Of a stretch of 26,432 nucleotides of DNA, positions 1-8,604 are shown in pieces (positions within the stretch are counted from its first letter, which is position 1; every line of letters starts with the position of its first letter). Made by a program: the position numbers and the translations under genes. The notes beneath the pieces were generated by a model, which was given only the letters and a program-made list of their open reading frames with translations, ran no database searches and had not been told where the DNA came from. Origin of the DNA: an uncultured Prevotella sp. (GTDB lineage Bacteria; Bacteroidota; Bacteroidia; Bacteroidales; Bacteroidaceae); NCBI GenBank assembly GCA_905211345.1, contig CAJMAO010000013.1:1-26432 (forward strand), written 5' to 3'.

Positions 1-1
1 G

Positions 2-1417
2 TTGCTGGCCGGGCTGGTAGGCGGACTGTATGACTTCATCGTGGCTACCTTCGGCTGGTGGAACGAGAACTTCACCACGCGCGTCATCGGCCTTGGCGAG
101 ACGCTTGCCGACAAGGCGAAGCTCGTGTTCAAGGTTAATACGGGCGCGGCGGTGCTCGGCCTCGGCTACATTGTCGGCCTGAAATACGCCCTCATCATCT
201 GCCTCGGTTCGCTGGCGGTGTGGTGGCTTATCGTGCCGCTCATGGCCGTGCTGTTCGACGGGCAGGTGCTCAACCAATGGGACCCGGCCATCGCCACCGC
301 CGTGGGCGACATGACTCCGGAGCAGATTTTCACCTCTTATGGCAAGTACATCGGCATCGGAGGCATAGCCATGGCCGGCGTGATAGGCATCATCAACTCG
401 TGGGGCATCATCAAGAACGCCGTAGGACTGGCCGCGCGAGAGATGCGCGGAGGTAAGAAAGACGGCAAACAGATGCTCCGCACGCAGCGCGACATACCGT
501 TCAAGATAATCGCCATAGGCGCGATAGTCACCCTCGTAGTGGTGTTCCTGTTCTTCTGGTTCGGCGTGATGAAGGGTAATCTGCTCTTTGCCGCCGTCGG
601 GATACTGCTCGTTGCGGTGATAGCGTTCCTCTTTACGACAGTCGCCGCCAACGCGATAGCCATCGTAGGAACCAACCCTGTGTCGGGTATGACGCTCATG
701 ACGCTCATCCTCGCCTCAGTCGTAATGGTGGCCGTAGGGCTTAAAGGCACGGGAGGCATGGTGGCCGCGCTCATCATGGGCGGCGTGGTATGCACGGCGC
801 TGTCTATGTCGGGAGCGTTCATCACCGACCTGAAGATAGGCTACTGGCTCGGCACTACGCCTAAAAAGCAGGAGACATGGAAGTTTCTCGGCACGCTGGT
901 GTCTGCGGCCACTGTCGGCGGAGTGATGATATTGCTTGACAAGACATACGGGTTCGCCAGCGGGGCGTTGGCCGCTCCGCAGGCAAATGCCATGGCCGCG
1001 GTGATCGATCCGCTGATGAACGGTGTCGGAGCGCCGTGGATTCTCTACGGCATCGGTGCCCTGATAGCCATTATCCTGACGCTTTGCAAGGTGCCTGCGC
1101 TGGCTTTCGCCCTCGGCATGTTCATCCCGATAGAGCTTAACATACCGCTGCTCGTAGGCGGGGCAATCAACTGGTACGTGACAACACGCTCTAAGAACGC
1201 CGACGAGAACAAGGCCCGTGGCGAGAAAGGCACGCTCATCGCCAGCGGCTTCATCGCCGGAGGGGCGCTCATGGGAGTGGTAAGCGCATTGCTGCGCTTC
1301 GGCAACATCAACCTCGTCAACGCCGAATGGTTAGCCAATCCGTTGTCGCAGGTATGCGCCCTCGTGGCCTATGTGCTACTGATTACTTACTTTATAAAGG
1401 CAACGAAGAAAGGGTGA
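2..1417 (+). CDS. OPT family oligopeptide transporter, 3' part (5' end outside window)
   Basis: This is the C-terminal 471 residues of a polytopic inner-membrane protein. The reading frame is already open at the window edge, so the apparent TTG start is not the true one. The chain has about ten very hydrophobic segments rich in Gly, Ala, Ile and Val, separated by short polar loops such as the basic one near residues 147-165 (MRGGKKDGKQ). The overall character and motifs such as NPVSGMTL and GTTPKKQ match the OPT (oligopeptide/metal-chelate) transporter family, in which bacterial members have roughly 650 or more residues. About a third of the protein is therefore missing upstream. The substrate cannot be told from sequence; peptides or peptide-like metal chelates are usual. 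The stop codon lies inside the left arm of a 34-bp inverted repeat. Confidence 0.88.
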   Translation: MLAGLVGGLYDFIVATFGWWNENFTTRVIGLGETLADKAKLVFKVNTGAAVLGLGYIVGLKYALIICLGSLAVWWLIVPLMAVLFDGQVLNQWDPAIATAVGDMTPEQIFTSYGKYIGIGGIAMAGVIGIINSWGIIKNAVGLAAREMRGGKKDGKQMLRTQRDIPFKIIAIGAIVTLVVVFLFFWFGVMKGNLLFAAVGILLVAVIAFLFTTVAANAIAIVGTNPVSGMTLMTLILASVVMVAVGLKGTGGMVAALIMGGVVCTALSMSGAFITDLKIGYWLGTTPKKQETWKFLGTLVSAATVGGVMILLDKTYGFASGALAAPQANAMAAVIDPLMNGVGAPWILYGIGALIAIILTLCKVPALAFALGMFIPIELNIPLLVGGAINWYVTTRSKNADENKARGEKGTLIASGFIAGGALMGVVSALLRFGNINLVNAEWLANPLSQVCALVAYVLLITYFIKATKKG

Positions 1418-1525
1418 GAAGGTGAGAAAGTGAGAAGGTGAGAAACAAACAAAACAAGAAGGTGAGAAAGACTGCTGCATTTCAGCACTTCTTTCTCACC
1501 TTCTCACTTTCTCACCTTCTCACCC
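1412..1525. terminator. 34-bp perfect inverted repeat between convergent genes; probable bidirectional terminator
   Basis: Bases 1412-1445 and 1492-1525 are exact reverse complements (34 of 34) around a 46-base loop. The arms are built from GGTGAGAA-type repeats, purine-rich on one strand. The loop holds a further GAAGGTGAGAAAG copy (1458-1470) and a small TGCTG/CAGCA hairpin (1473-1487). The transporter stop codon (1415-1417) lies in the left arm, and the gyrB stop begins 6 bases after the right arm. Placement between two converging genes suggests transcription termination from both sides. It lacks the usual T-run, so it is not a textbook intrinsic terminator. Confidence 0.6.
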
Positions 1526-1530
1526 TTACA

Positions 1531-3504
1531 TCACGCGTCGATGTTGGCGTAAGTAGCGTTCTGCTCTATAAACTGGCGGCGCGGCTCCACGTCGTCGCCC
1601 ATGAGCATAGAGAATATCTCGTCGGCCTCGGCCGCGTTCTCGATTGTAACCTGTTTCAGCAGGCGCGTCTCCGGGTTCATGGTTGTCTCCCAAAGCTGTT
1701 CCGCGTTCATCTCTCCAAGACCTTTGTAGCGCTGTGTGTGTATGTTCTTGTCGTCGTCGACACCGTTTCCGTACTTGTCGAGGAACGCCTGGCGCTGCTG
1801 GTCGGTGTAGCAGTACTCCTTTACCTTGTTCTTGTACGTGCAGAGGTAAAGTGGCGGAGTGGCTATATACAAGTGTCCTTCCTGTATTACCTTAGGCATG
1901 AAGCGGTAAAAGAGCGTCATTATGAGGGTGTCGATGTGCGAACCATCGACATCGGCATCGGTCATGATGATGATTTTGTCGTAGCGCAGCTTGTCGATAT
2001 TGGCCTCCTTGTCGTCCTCGCCGTCAACGCCGAAGCGCACGCCGATGCTCTGTATGATGTTCATTACCGACTCGCTCTCGAACACCTTGTGCCACATCAC
2101 CTTCTCAACGTTCAGTATTTTACCCCTCAACGGCAGTATTGCCTGCGTGAAGCGGTTGCGTCCCTGCTTGGCGGAGCCGCCCGCGGAGTCTCCCTCGACA
2201 AGGAATATCTCACATTCCTTGGGGTCTTTGTTGGAGCAGTCGGCCAGCTTTCCGGGCAGTCCGCCGCCGCTCATGGGATTCTTGCGCTGTACGCTCTCGC
2301 GAGCCTTACGCGCCGCGATGCGAGCCGTAGCGGCCAGTATGACCTTGTCGCATATCATCTTCGCCTCTTTCGGATGCTCCTCAAGGTAGTATGAAAGAGC
2401 CTCTGACACAGCCTGGCGCACGGCTCCCGTGACCTCGCTGTTGCCCAGTTTTGTCTTCGTTTGGCCTTCAAACTGCGGCTCGGCCACCTTAATTGATATT
2501 ACGGCTGTCAGTCCTTCGCGGAAGTCTTCGCCCGCGATCTCGATTTTGGCTTTCTCTATCTGTTTTGAGATAGACGGGTCGTTGTCGGCGTACTTCTTAA
2601 GAGTCGAGGTCAGTGCCATGCGGAATCCCACTAGGTGGGTGCCGCCTTCTATTGTGTTGATGTTGTTTACGTAAGAGTGGATGTTCTCCGAATAGTCGGT
2701 GTTGTACATCACGGCCACCTCGATTGGTATGCCCTGCTTCTCGGTCTTGAGGTAAATCACGTCGTCAAAGAGGTGCGTGCGGTGGCGGTCGATGTAGCGG
2801 ACGAACTCCTTGAGGCCGTCAACTGCGTGGAACACCTCCTGCTTCGTCTTGCCTTCCTCGTCGGGACGAAGGTCGGTAAGCGTGATTTTTATGCCGGCGT
2901 TGAGGTACGCCAGCTCGCGCATACGCTTGGCTATGATGTCATACCTGTAAACTGTCGTGGTGAAAATCGTGGGGTCCGGCCAGAACTGCTGGCGCGTTCC
3001 GCGCAGCTCGGTCTCACCTACCACCTTGACGGGGTACAGGGGCTTGCCCTTCTCGTACTCCTGCTGATAGATTTTGCCGTCGCGGAACACCTGCGACATC
3101 ATGCGCGTTGACAAGGCGTTGACGCACGATACGCCTACGCCGTGCAGACCGCCTGACACTTTATACGAGCCTTTGTCGAACTTGCCTCCCGCGTGAAGGA
3201 CGGTCATTACGACCTCGAGGGCCGACTTGTGCAGCTTCTTGTGCTCGTCAACGGGTATGCCTCGGCCGTTGTCCTGCACGGTGATTGAGTTGTCCTCGTT
3301 GATTGTTACTTCTATATGGGTACAATATCCGGCCATGGCCTCGTCGATGGAGTTGTCCACGGTCTCGTTGACCAGATGGTGCAGACCTTTCTCGCTGATG
3401 TCGCCTATGTACATCGCAGGACGCTTGCGCACGGCCTCGAGACCTTCAAGCACTTGGATGTTACTGGCCGAATAATTGTTCTCGTTGTTCTGAATTTCTG
3501 CCAT
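1531..3504 (-). CDS. gyrB: DNA gyrase subunit B
   Basis: This is the ATPase subunit of type II topoisomerase, which with GyrA introduces negative supercoils. All family landmarks are present: the GHKL ATPase region with VLEGLEAVRKRPAMYIG, DNGRGIPV and GGLHGVGVSCVNALS in the N-terminal third, the QTKTKLGN loop with the catalytic lysine, and the Toprim domain with EGDSAGGSAKQGR and the metal-binding DADVDGSHI. The C-terminal QRYKGLGEMN block that contacts GyrA follows. Length is about 657 residues, normal for Bacteroidetes, without the long insert of proteobacterial GyrB. The frame extends to a TTG at 3510. The ATG at 3504 is preferred because it gives the usual MAEI-type start and is followed at once by the conserved region. 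It is transcribed alone from a -7 element at 3530-3537. Confidence 0.98.
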   Translation of the reverse strand: MAEIQNNENNYSASNIQVLEGLEAVRKRPAMYIGDISEKGLHHLVNETVDNSIDEAMAGYCTHIEVTINEDNSITVQDNGRGIPVDEHKKLHKSALEVVMTVLHAGGKFDKGSYKVSGGLHGVGVSCVNALSTRMMSQVFRDGKIYQQEYEKGKPLYPVKVVGETELRGTRQQFWPDPTIFTTTVYRYDIIAKRMRELAYLNAGIKITLTDLRPDEEGKTKQEVFHAVDGLKEFVRYIDRHRTHLFDDVIYLKTEKQGIPIEVAVMYNTDYSENIHSYVNNINTIEGGTHLVGFRMALTSTLKKYADNDPSISKQIEKAKIEIAGEDFREGLTAVISIKVAEPQFEGQTKTKLGNSEVTGAVRQAVSEALSYYLEEHPKEAKMICDKVILAATARIAARKARESVQRKNPMSGGGLPGKLADCSNKDPKECEIFLVEGDSAGGSAKQGRNRFTQAILPLRGKILNVEKVMWHKVFESESVMNIIQSIGVRFGVDGEDDKEANIDKLRYDKIIIMTDADVDGSHIDTLIMTLFYRFMPKVIQEGHLYIATPPLYLCTYKNKVKEYCYTDQQRQAFLDKYGNGVDDDKNIHTQRYKGLGEMNAEQLWETTMNPETRLLKQVTIENAAEADEIFSMLMGDDVEPRRQFIEQNATYANIDA

Positions 3505-3529
3505 TTTCAAGTTAGTGTATATTGACTTG

Positions 3530-3537
3530 CAAAAGTA
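3530..3537 (-). promoter_or_regulatory. Putative -7 promoter element of gyrB
   Basis: The minus strand reads TACTTTTG, matching the Bacteroidetes -7 consensus TAnnTTTG, about 25 bases upstream of the gyrB ATG. A weak TTTC lies about 20 bases further upstream at the expected -33 position. Confidence 0.6.
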
Positions 3538-3623
3538 CGCAAAAAAAACAACATGACGAAATTTTAATTCTTAAAAACTATTTTATGCCAGACGAGGGAC
3601 AAATTGACAAGCAGACGGCCCAT

Positions 3624-3660
3624 TTTCTCACCTTCTCACCTCCCCACCTTCTCACCTCTC
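3624..3660. repeat. Pyrimidine-rich CTCACCTT repeat tract
   Basis: This is a run of imperfect TTCTCACC units, the reverse complement of GGTGAGAA. The same unit builds the arms of the inverted repeat at 1412-1525. The tract ends directly at the leader of the palindrome array that follows. A degenerate purine/pyrimidine hairpin sits in the corresponding place before the second array (11688-11744). Confidence 0.7.
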
Positions 3661-3661
3661 C

Positions 3662-3770
3662 GTAACCCGTTGACTGTCAGGTGGTTTGCGAAAGGCCGTC
3701 TTTCGCCTTCCAAAAGACCGTCTTTTACACGCTAAAAGGCCGCCTTTTGCATGTCAAAAGGCGGCCTTTC
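3662..3770 (+). repeat. 22-bp-periodic palindrome array A (leader plus 4 units)
   Basis: Four 15-bp near-palindromes start at 3690, 3712, 3734 and 3756, a period of exactly 22 bp. Units two and three (AAAAGACCGTCTTTT and AAAAGGCCGCCTTTT) are perfect palindromes around a central base. The 7-bp spacers differ from one another. A leader begins with GTAAC at 3662 and contains TTGACTGTCAG ending at 3680, 10 bp before the first unit. The array lies between the 3' end of the GH66 gene and the 5' end of gyrB. Related arrays are at 11750, 17554 and 26211. Confidence 0.9.
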
Positions 3771-3794
3771 GTGGAACAGGTAAAAAGTACAGGA

Positions 3795-5576
3795 TTATTC
3801 AATTACTATCATCGTCCAGTATTTCAGCGACGGCAGGGTGAACGTAACCTCGCCTCCGGCCTGCTTGAAGGGCAGTTCCTGCATTGCACCTCCAAGCGCG
3901 TCTGGCGTAGCCACCCATATCTTGTTGACCTTAGTGTCCGCCTTCATGCGCAGCGGCAGCCCCTCAACGAGGCGCGGCTCGGGCATGGTGCCGTTCATGT
4001 CGCGCCAGCTAAGGTTGTCGGCATCCATGAAGTTGAGCAGGTGTACCACCTTCCTGTCGCCCACCTGTCGCGCGAACGTGGTGACGTTGCCTATCGCGGG
4101 CGGCCACGCGGCCACCTTGACGTCTGACGTCGAGCTTACTCCGGCTTCGGTTTCCTCGCCTCCGCCGCGCAGCAGGTTCTGGTAGGCGGTCATGAAGTCG
4201 TAGTAACGCACGATGGCATCCTTAAGCTCTTGCGTCATCGTCAGGTTGTTGTTGGGGAAATATTCCTTGCATAGCATGTGGTCGCCAAGCTCGAGATGAG
4301 AGCCTCCGAGGGCGAACATCACGGCATCGGTGAGCAGCACTCCGGGGGTGTTGAACTCGCCGGGGTTGTCTGCCTTGGTGTAGTTCATGTATGCTGCGAA
4401 CACCGTCTGAAGCTCGTGACGGCCGTAAAGCTCGTTGTTGTGGAGTACATCGCGCAGCGAGCTGAATGATGCCTCGCTGTCCCACAGCTCGTTGTAAAGG
4501 AAGTCAACGTCGCCCTGTGCTATCGAGTAAGTGCCGTAGCTGCTCACAGCGTTCATCACGAGCCGCTTGTCGGGGTGGCGCTCCTTCATGGCCTTTACGA
4601 ACGACTCGTAACCCAGTTGCAGGTTGGCCTTGCCGCCATCGAAGGTGTACAGGGGGCCGCGGTCGCCCAGCTGGTCGATTTGGTAGCCGTCAAAATCGAA
4701 GTTGGCGTACACGTCGTCGTTCCTGTCGCCTATGTACTGCTGCCACTCCTTGTTGGCCGGGTCAACAAGATATATGTCGCTCTTCCACGAGTCGGACAGC
4801 TCATGAGAGTCTTTGGTGGTGTGCTTGGTGTCCTTGAACAGGTACCATTCCTCCTTGACTCCGTCCTCGGCGGCGTCTGACAGGGCGCCGAAGCAGAGGT
4901 TGTAGAACATTGCTTTCATGCCGTAAGCGTGCTGCACGTCGATGTATTTCTTTATTACCGACGTGTATACGTCGCGGTTGGCAATGTCCTTGTACACCTC
5001 GTCGAGCTGCTCGCGTGTGCCGCCGAGCGGCCAGTGGTGCTTGTTATGCCAGTCTTGGAACTGCACTCCGTTGATGTGGCATCGGTTGAGGAAGGCCATC
5101 TCCTGCTCTATCACGCCGTCGGCGGTCTTCGACGCGTCGAACGTAGCCACGAAGCCGTAGCGCGGAAAACGCGTCCAGTCGCTCGAAACGTCAACGCCGA
5201 TGGTGCCGAGCACGGTCTCAGAACCGTCGGCCTCGGTGCGGTAAATGTCTACGAGATAGCCGGTGAAGTCGGCGTCGGGCGCAGTCCACGTCCACGTTTG
5301 GCCGCCGGCGGCCTGTTCGCCGACAACCTCAGAACCGTTACGGTAGCGCACCTTGGCGTCTGCCGGGATTGCGCCCGTAGCGGTGAAGGTCACCGTTTCG
5401 CCCGGCTTGTAGCACGCCTTGTCGGTAGAGAGGCTTACGGTGAGGTCGGCATTCACCTTCACCACGTTGGTAACTTCGCCCGTAATGTCCACCTCGGGCT
5501 TTGCCGTCACGTTGTCGTCGTCGCTGCACGACCATAGCGCAAGCAGCGTGACGACCGAATATATGAGTTTCTTCAT
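3795..5576 (-). CDS. GH66 endo-dextranase, surface lipoprotein
   Basis: This enzyme is predicted to cut alpha-1,6 links in dextran outside the outer membrane, making isomalto-oligosaccharides for SusC/D uptake. The N-terminus is a lipoprotein signal with lipobox ending at Cys17, followed by Ser-Asp-Asp-Asp, an acidic stretch of the kind that directs lipoproteins to the Bacteroidetes cell surface. A beta-sandwich spans about residues 30-130, the catalytic (beta/alpha)8 barrel about 138-470, and a beta-rich C-terminal domain the rest. The family nucleophile fits Asp301 (YQIDQLGDRG) and the acid/base fits Glu363 (YNELWD). Their 62-residue separation is close to that in characterised dextranases. 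At 593 residues there is no room for the inserted CBM35 domain of cyclodextran-forming relatives, so plain dextranase is favoured. It is the last gene of the susCDE operon, 4 bases after the SusE-like gene. Confidence 0.88.
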   Translation of the reverse strand: MKKLIYSVVTLLALWSCSDDDNVTAKPEVDITGEVTNVVKVNADLTVSLSTDKACYKPGETVTFTATGAIPADAKVRYRNGSEVVGEQAAGGQTWTWTAPDADFTGYLVDIYRTEADGSETVLGTIGVDVSSDWTRFPRYGFVATFDASKTADGVIEQEMAFLNRCHINGVQFQDWHNKHHWPLGGTREQLDEVYKDIANRDVYTSVIKKYIDVQHAYGMKAMFYNLCFGALSDAAEDGVKEEWYLFKDTKHTTKDSHELSDSWKSDIYLVDPANKEWQQYIGDRNDDVYANFDFDGYQIDQLGDRGPLYTFDGGKANLQLGYESFVKAMKERHPDKRLVMNAVSSYGTYSIAQGDVDFLYNELWDSEASFSSLRDVLHNNELYGRHELQTVFAAYMNYTKADNPGEFNTPGVLLTDAVMFALGGSHLELGDHMLCKEYFPNNNLTMTQELKDAIVRYYDFMTAYQNLLRGGGEETEAGVSSTSDVKVAAWPPAIGNVTTFARQVGDRKVVHLLNFMDADNLSWRDMNGTMPEPRLVEGLPLRMKADTKVNKIWVATPDALGGAMQELPFKQAGGEVTFTLPSLKYWTMIVIE

Positions 5577-5580
5577 TGCG

Positions 5581-7074
5581 TTATTGTTTTGCGATTGTTA
5601 TTGTTTCGGTAAGCTGGTTGAGCGTAATCTTGTACGTTCCGGCCTCCGTTATCTTCCACTTGTTGTCTATGCCGTTGATGTCAACCGTGAGGTATTGCGC
5701 CTTCAGGTAGTCGTCAGACTTGTTGATGAAGAGGGCTTTCTCCTCCTGCCCCGTAGGCGCGGCACCGTTAGTGGCCGACATGAACCAAGCTCCGTCCCAG
5801 TTTATATTCTTGTCGCAGGTGAACTTCAGTTCTCCCTCCTTGAGCGTTCCGGTCCATGTCATAACGTATGGGTCGGACGCATCCTTCGTCATCGGCTCTG
5901 CGGCATCGAGCGACCATCCGCCGGGAGCGGCGTCGCCTACGAGCCAAATGTTCTCGTAAGGCGTGAACGGAGCCATCAACATGCGTTCCTTTTCGCTGCG
6001 TATGTCAAGGCATATCTTGTAAGCCTTGCCCAGTTCGGCGGTCTTCAGGCGCCACTTGTTGTCGGGTTCGAAGCCCTTTACAAACTCAACTGACGAGTCG
6101 GTGTAAGGTGCGTCGGGCTGAGTGGCCTTGTAGTTGTTCTCCCAGCTGCCGCTCGCCGTGGCGAACTTGAAGTCGCCCTCGTTGTTGAACTCGGCTCCGT
6201 AACGGAACAGGAACGGGTCGAGAACGTCCTGCGTCATCGGCTTGAAGCTGTAGCCGTCCATGCCGTCGATGAACCATATCGCGTCGTAAGGCGGCTTCAC
6301 GCCGTCTGACTTGACAATGGCCATAGTGCCGTCAAGCAGGTTAAGCGTGATGGTATAGTCGTGGGCTTCGGTTATCTCGAAGAGGTTGTCGGGCTGGTCG
6401 GCCGTAGTGCGCAGCACAAGCGAGCCGTCCTCGCCGCGGTTGTAAGAAGGAAGTTCTTGCCCGAGCGTGGTTATGAACTTGTACGTTCCGGCCTTCATGT
6501 AGCCCGTATAGGTAAACTTCCCGTTGTCGGTGCGTGTCATTTCCTCCGCCAGCGACAAGTCGGTGCCGCCCAAGGTGGCCGTACCTGTGACGTAAAGCGT
6601 CGTTGTAACAGGCTCGTATGCTGTCACGTTGAGCGCCTTGACGGCCGTCTGCACGTCATCTATTCCTGCCACCGTGGCCGTGACGCGCGCCTCGACGGCG
6701 TAGCGGTTGTCGCCCTTAACGCCGAAGTTGTCGCGCAACAGCGTGTTGAGTTGCTCTGTCGTGGCCGACCATGTATATTGCTGCGTCATTTCATCGGCTA
6801 CGAGATAGGGATTGGCGAATCCCGTACCGGCCTCGGCCATCTCCAGTTTGTAGGTTATGCGGTTGCCCGTGCCGTGGTTGGTGCCGCTCGTCCACGTCAG
6901 CGTAAGCGCGTTTTCGGCGTGCGCCGCCTCGTCGAGTGTTATCTCGTTGGCGTTGGCCGTAAGCGCAAGTTGGGTGTCGCCCTTGTCAAGTTCCATATAG
7001 TCGTCGTCGGCACACGAGGCCATGAAGGCGCAGCCTGCCAAGAGGAGCATGGGCATTAATATATGTTTTTTCAT
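5581..7074 (-). CDS. SusE/SusF-like outer-membrane glycan-binding lipoprotein
   Basis: This is a predicted non-catalytic surface lipoprotein that helps hold the polysaccharide near SusC/D. The signal peptide ends in a lipobox at Cys21 (FMASC), followed by Ala-Asp-Asp-Asp, the surface-export type. Residues about 30-155 form an Ig-like SusE N-terminal domain (LTLTWTSGT and YTWSATTEQLNTLL are typical). Two or three beta-sandwich modules follow, with the recurrent IWxxGD/W-rich pattern of SusE/F starch-binding domains (YDAIWFIDGMDGYSF near 265-280, ENIWLVGDAAPGGWS near 375-390). Several exposed Trp and Tyr could stack on sugars. Which glucan it binds is inferred from the GH66 neighbour. It lies 23 bases after susD and 4 bases before the dextranase gene, so it is in the same operon. 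Confidence 0.82.
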   Translation of the reverse strand: MKKHILMPMLLLAGCAFMASCADDDYMELDKGDTQLALTANANEITLDEAAHAENALTLTWTSGTNHGTGNRITYKLEMAEAGTGFANPYLVADEMTQQYTWSATTEQLNTLLRDNFGVKGDNRYAVEARVTATVAGIDDVQTAVKALNVTAYEPVTTTLYVTGTATLGGTDLSLAEEMTRTDNGKFTYTGYMKAGTYKFITTLGQELPSYNRGEDGSLVLRTTADQPDNLFEITEAHDYTITLNLLDGTMAIVKSDGVKPPYDAIWFIDGMDGYSFKPMTQDVLDPFLFRYGAEFNNEGDFKFATASGSWENNYKATQPDAPYTDSSVEFVKGFEPDNKWRLKTAELGKAYKICLDIRSEKERMLMAPFTPYENIWLVGDAAPGGWSLDAAEPMTKDASDPYVMTWTGTLKEGELKFTCDKNINWDGAWFMSATNGAAPTGQEEKALFINKSDDYLKAQYLTVDINGIDNKWKITEAGTYKITLNQLTETITIAKQ

Positions 7075-7097
7075 GTTATCTGCGTTTTATTTTAATG

Positions 7098-8597
7098 TTA
7101 ATAACCGGGGTTCTGTTTCAAAAGAGGGTTCGCGTCGATTTCCGTCTGTGGTATGGGGAAGAGCAGGCGGTCCTTGGTGACGTTGCCCTTGCCTATGCCG
7201 CGCAGGAATTTTATGGCGTAATCGCCGTGTTCGAGGCGTATCATGTCAAACCATCGGTGCCCTTCGAAGGCCAGCTCTATGCGGCGTTCGTGTATTATCT
7301 TCTCGCGCATCTCGGCTTGGCTCAGCCCCGACACGCCGGGCAGTCCTGCCCTTTTGCGCACAATGTTGAGCGGAGCGGCGGCCTCGTCGGTAAGCCCCTG
7401 CTCGTTGAGAGCTTCGGCCTCCATCAGCAATACGTCGGCATAACGGTAGACAACGAAGTTCGCAGGAGAGGTGTTGAACTCTGGAGATACGCTCTTCGGG
7501 ACGAGGAACTTGCGGACGTTGTAACCCGTGTTCGACCATGAACTCTTGTAATCCATGCCGTCAAAAGCCGGACATCCCTCGTAAAACACGGTCATGTCCT
7601 TGCGCAGGTCGCCGTCTTCATATTGGTCGATGAACTCCTGAGTTGGCAGGTTCCAGCCGTAGCTGCCGGCCACCATGTTGGAGTTGCGCGGCCCCATGAA
7701 CGTTGACAGCCATGACATCTGCGGATTGTTGCCCCAGAAGTCTTCCTCGGTGCTGCCGCTGTACTGCACTTCGAACAGTGACTCCGGCCCGTTGTTGATT
7801 GTCGCGTCGAAGTTATCCTCATACTTGCAGTTGGCCAGGTCGTAGCCCATTGCCGTAATGTCCTTGCACAAGTCTTCAGCCTTTGCGTAATACTCCTTGT
7901 TGTCCGGGGCGAGCGTAAGGTATATGTCGGCCATCATTGCCATGGCTGCCTCCTTGCAGGCGCGGCCCTTGTCCTCGTCGGAATAGTCGGCCTTGGCGGG
8001 CAATCGGTTGATTCCTTCCTGGCAATCCTTGATGATCTGCGCGTACACTTCTTCCTTCGTGGCGCGCGCTATGGCTGTGTTATCGCCCGGATTGAACGGT
8101 TCGAGGCGCAAAGGCACGCCTCCAAACAGGCGCACGAGTATGTAATAATAATGTGCACGGAGGAAATACGCTTCGCCAAGGCTCTGGTTCCTGATTTCCT
8201 CAGACAGTCCCGAAGCGCTGTTGAGGCTCTGTATCGTCGTGTTGCACTGGCCTATGCCCACCCACGGCGAACGCCAAAGATACAGTGCCATGGCGTTGTC
8301 GCTCTGCGCGATGAAGTCTGCCGCCTGGATTGTCTCTATGCCGTCGGTGCCGCCTCCGGCTCCAACCTCGCTGTTGCCGGCCACGATGTCGAGTGTCCAA
8401 ATGCGCTGGTTGTACATGTTGGAGGACTGAAGCGTGCGGTAACAGCCCAACGTCAGGGCCTTGGCTATGTCGTCGGTCATGGTTGTCTCGGGGTCGAGCG
8501 TATTGTGTGGCGACAGGTCGAGGAAGTCTGAGCACGACGACATTGCCACAGCCGCGAAGCCTGCCAGCATTATGTTTCTGATATTTTTCATTGTCAT
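7098..8597 (-). CDS. SusD/RagB family nutrient-binding outer-membrane lipoprotein
   Basis: This is the lid protein that sits on the SusC channel and captures oligosaccharides at the cell surface. It has a lipoprotein signal ending at Cys22 (AMSSC), then SDFLDLSPHNTL, the standard SusD start. The helical TPR region carries family signatures around residues 140-170 (GEAYFLRAHYYYILVRLFGGVPL). The C-terminus has RYADVLLMEAEALN, VRKRAGLP, IIHERRIELAFEGHRWFDMIRL and the typical ending LFPIPQTEIDANPLLKQNPGY. The 499-residue length is normal. ATG codons at 8597 and 8591 are both usable. It follows the SusC frame by only 7 bases. Confidence 0.97.
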   Translation of the reverse strand: MTMKNIRNIMLAGFAAVAMSSCSDFLDLSPHNTLDPETTMTDDIAKALTLGCYRTLQSSNMYNQRIWTLDIVAGNSEVGAGGGTDGIETIQAADFIAQSDNAMALYLWRSPWVGIGQCNTTIQSLNSASGLSEEIRNQSLGEAYFLRAHYYYILVRLFGGVPLRLEPFNPGDNTAIARATKEEVYAQIIKDCQEGINRLPAKADYSDEDKGRACKEAAMAMMADIYLTLAPDNKEYYAKAEDLCKDITAMGYDLANCKYEDNFDATINNGPESLFEVQYSGSTEEDFWGNNPQMSWLSTFMGPRNSNMVAGSYGWNLPTQEFIDQYEDGDLRKDMTVFYEGCPAFDGMDYKSSWSNTGYNVRKFLVPKSVSPEFNTSPANFVVYRYADVLLMEAEALNEQGLTDEAAAPLNIVRKRAGLPGVSGLSQAEMREKIIHERRIELAFEGHRWFDMIRLEHGDYAIKFLRGIGKGNVTKDRLLFPIPQTEIDANPLLKQNPGY

Positions 8598-8604
8598 TGA
8601 TGGT

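Noticed and set aside
1438..2394. Long plus-strand open frame of 318 codons antisense to gyrB
   Set aside because: It lies opposite a certain gene, has no family resemblance, and its first part translates the inverted repeat. High GC at third positions makes such shadows common here; similar long antisense frames in the GH97 and SusC genes were rejected for the same reason.
3690..3770. CRISPR array
   Set aside because: Units are only 15 bp and spacers 7 bp, both degenerate, and no cas gene is present. The spacers are also partly alike between loci, unlike acquired spacers.
3795..5576. Cyclodextran-forming glucanotransferase for the GH66 gene
   Set aside because: Those enzymes carry an inserted CBM35 domain. 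This protein is too short for it and its catalytic region is uninterrupted.
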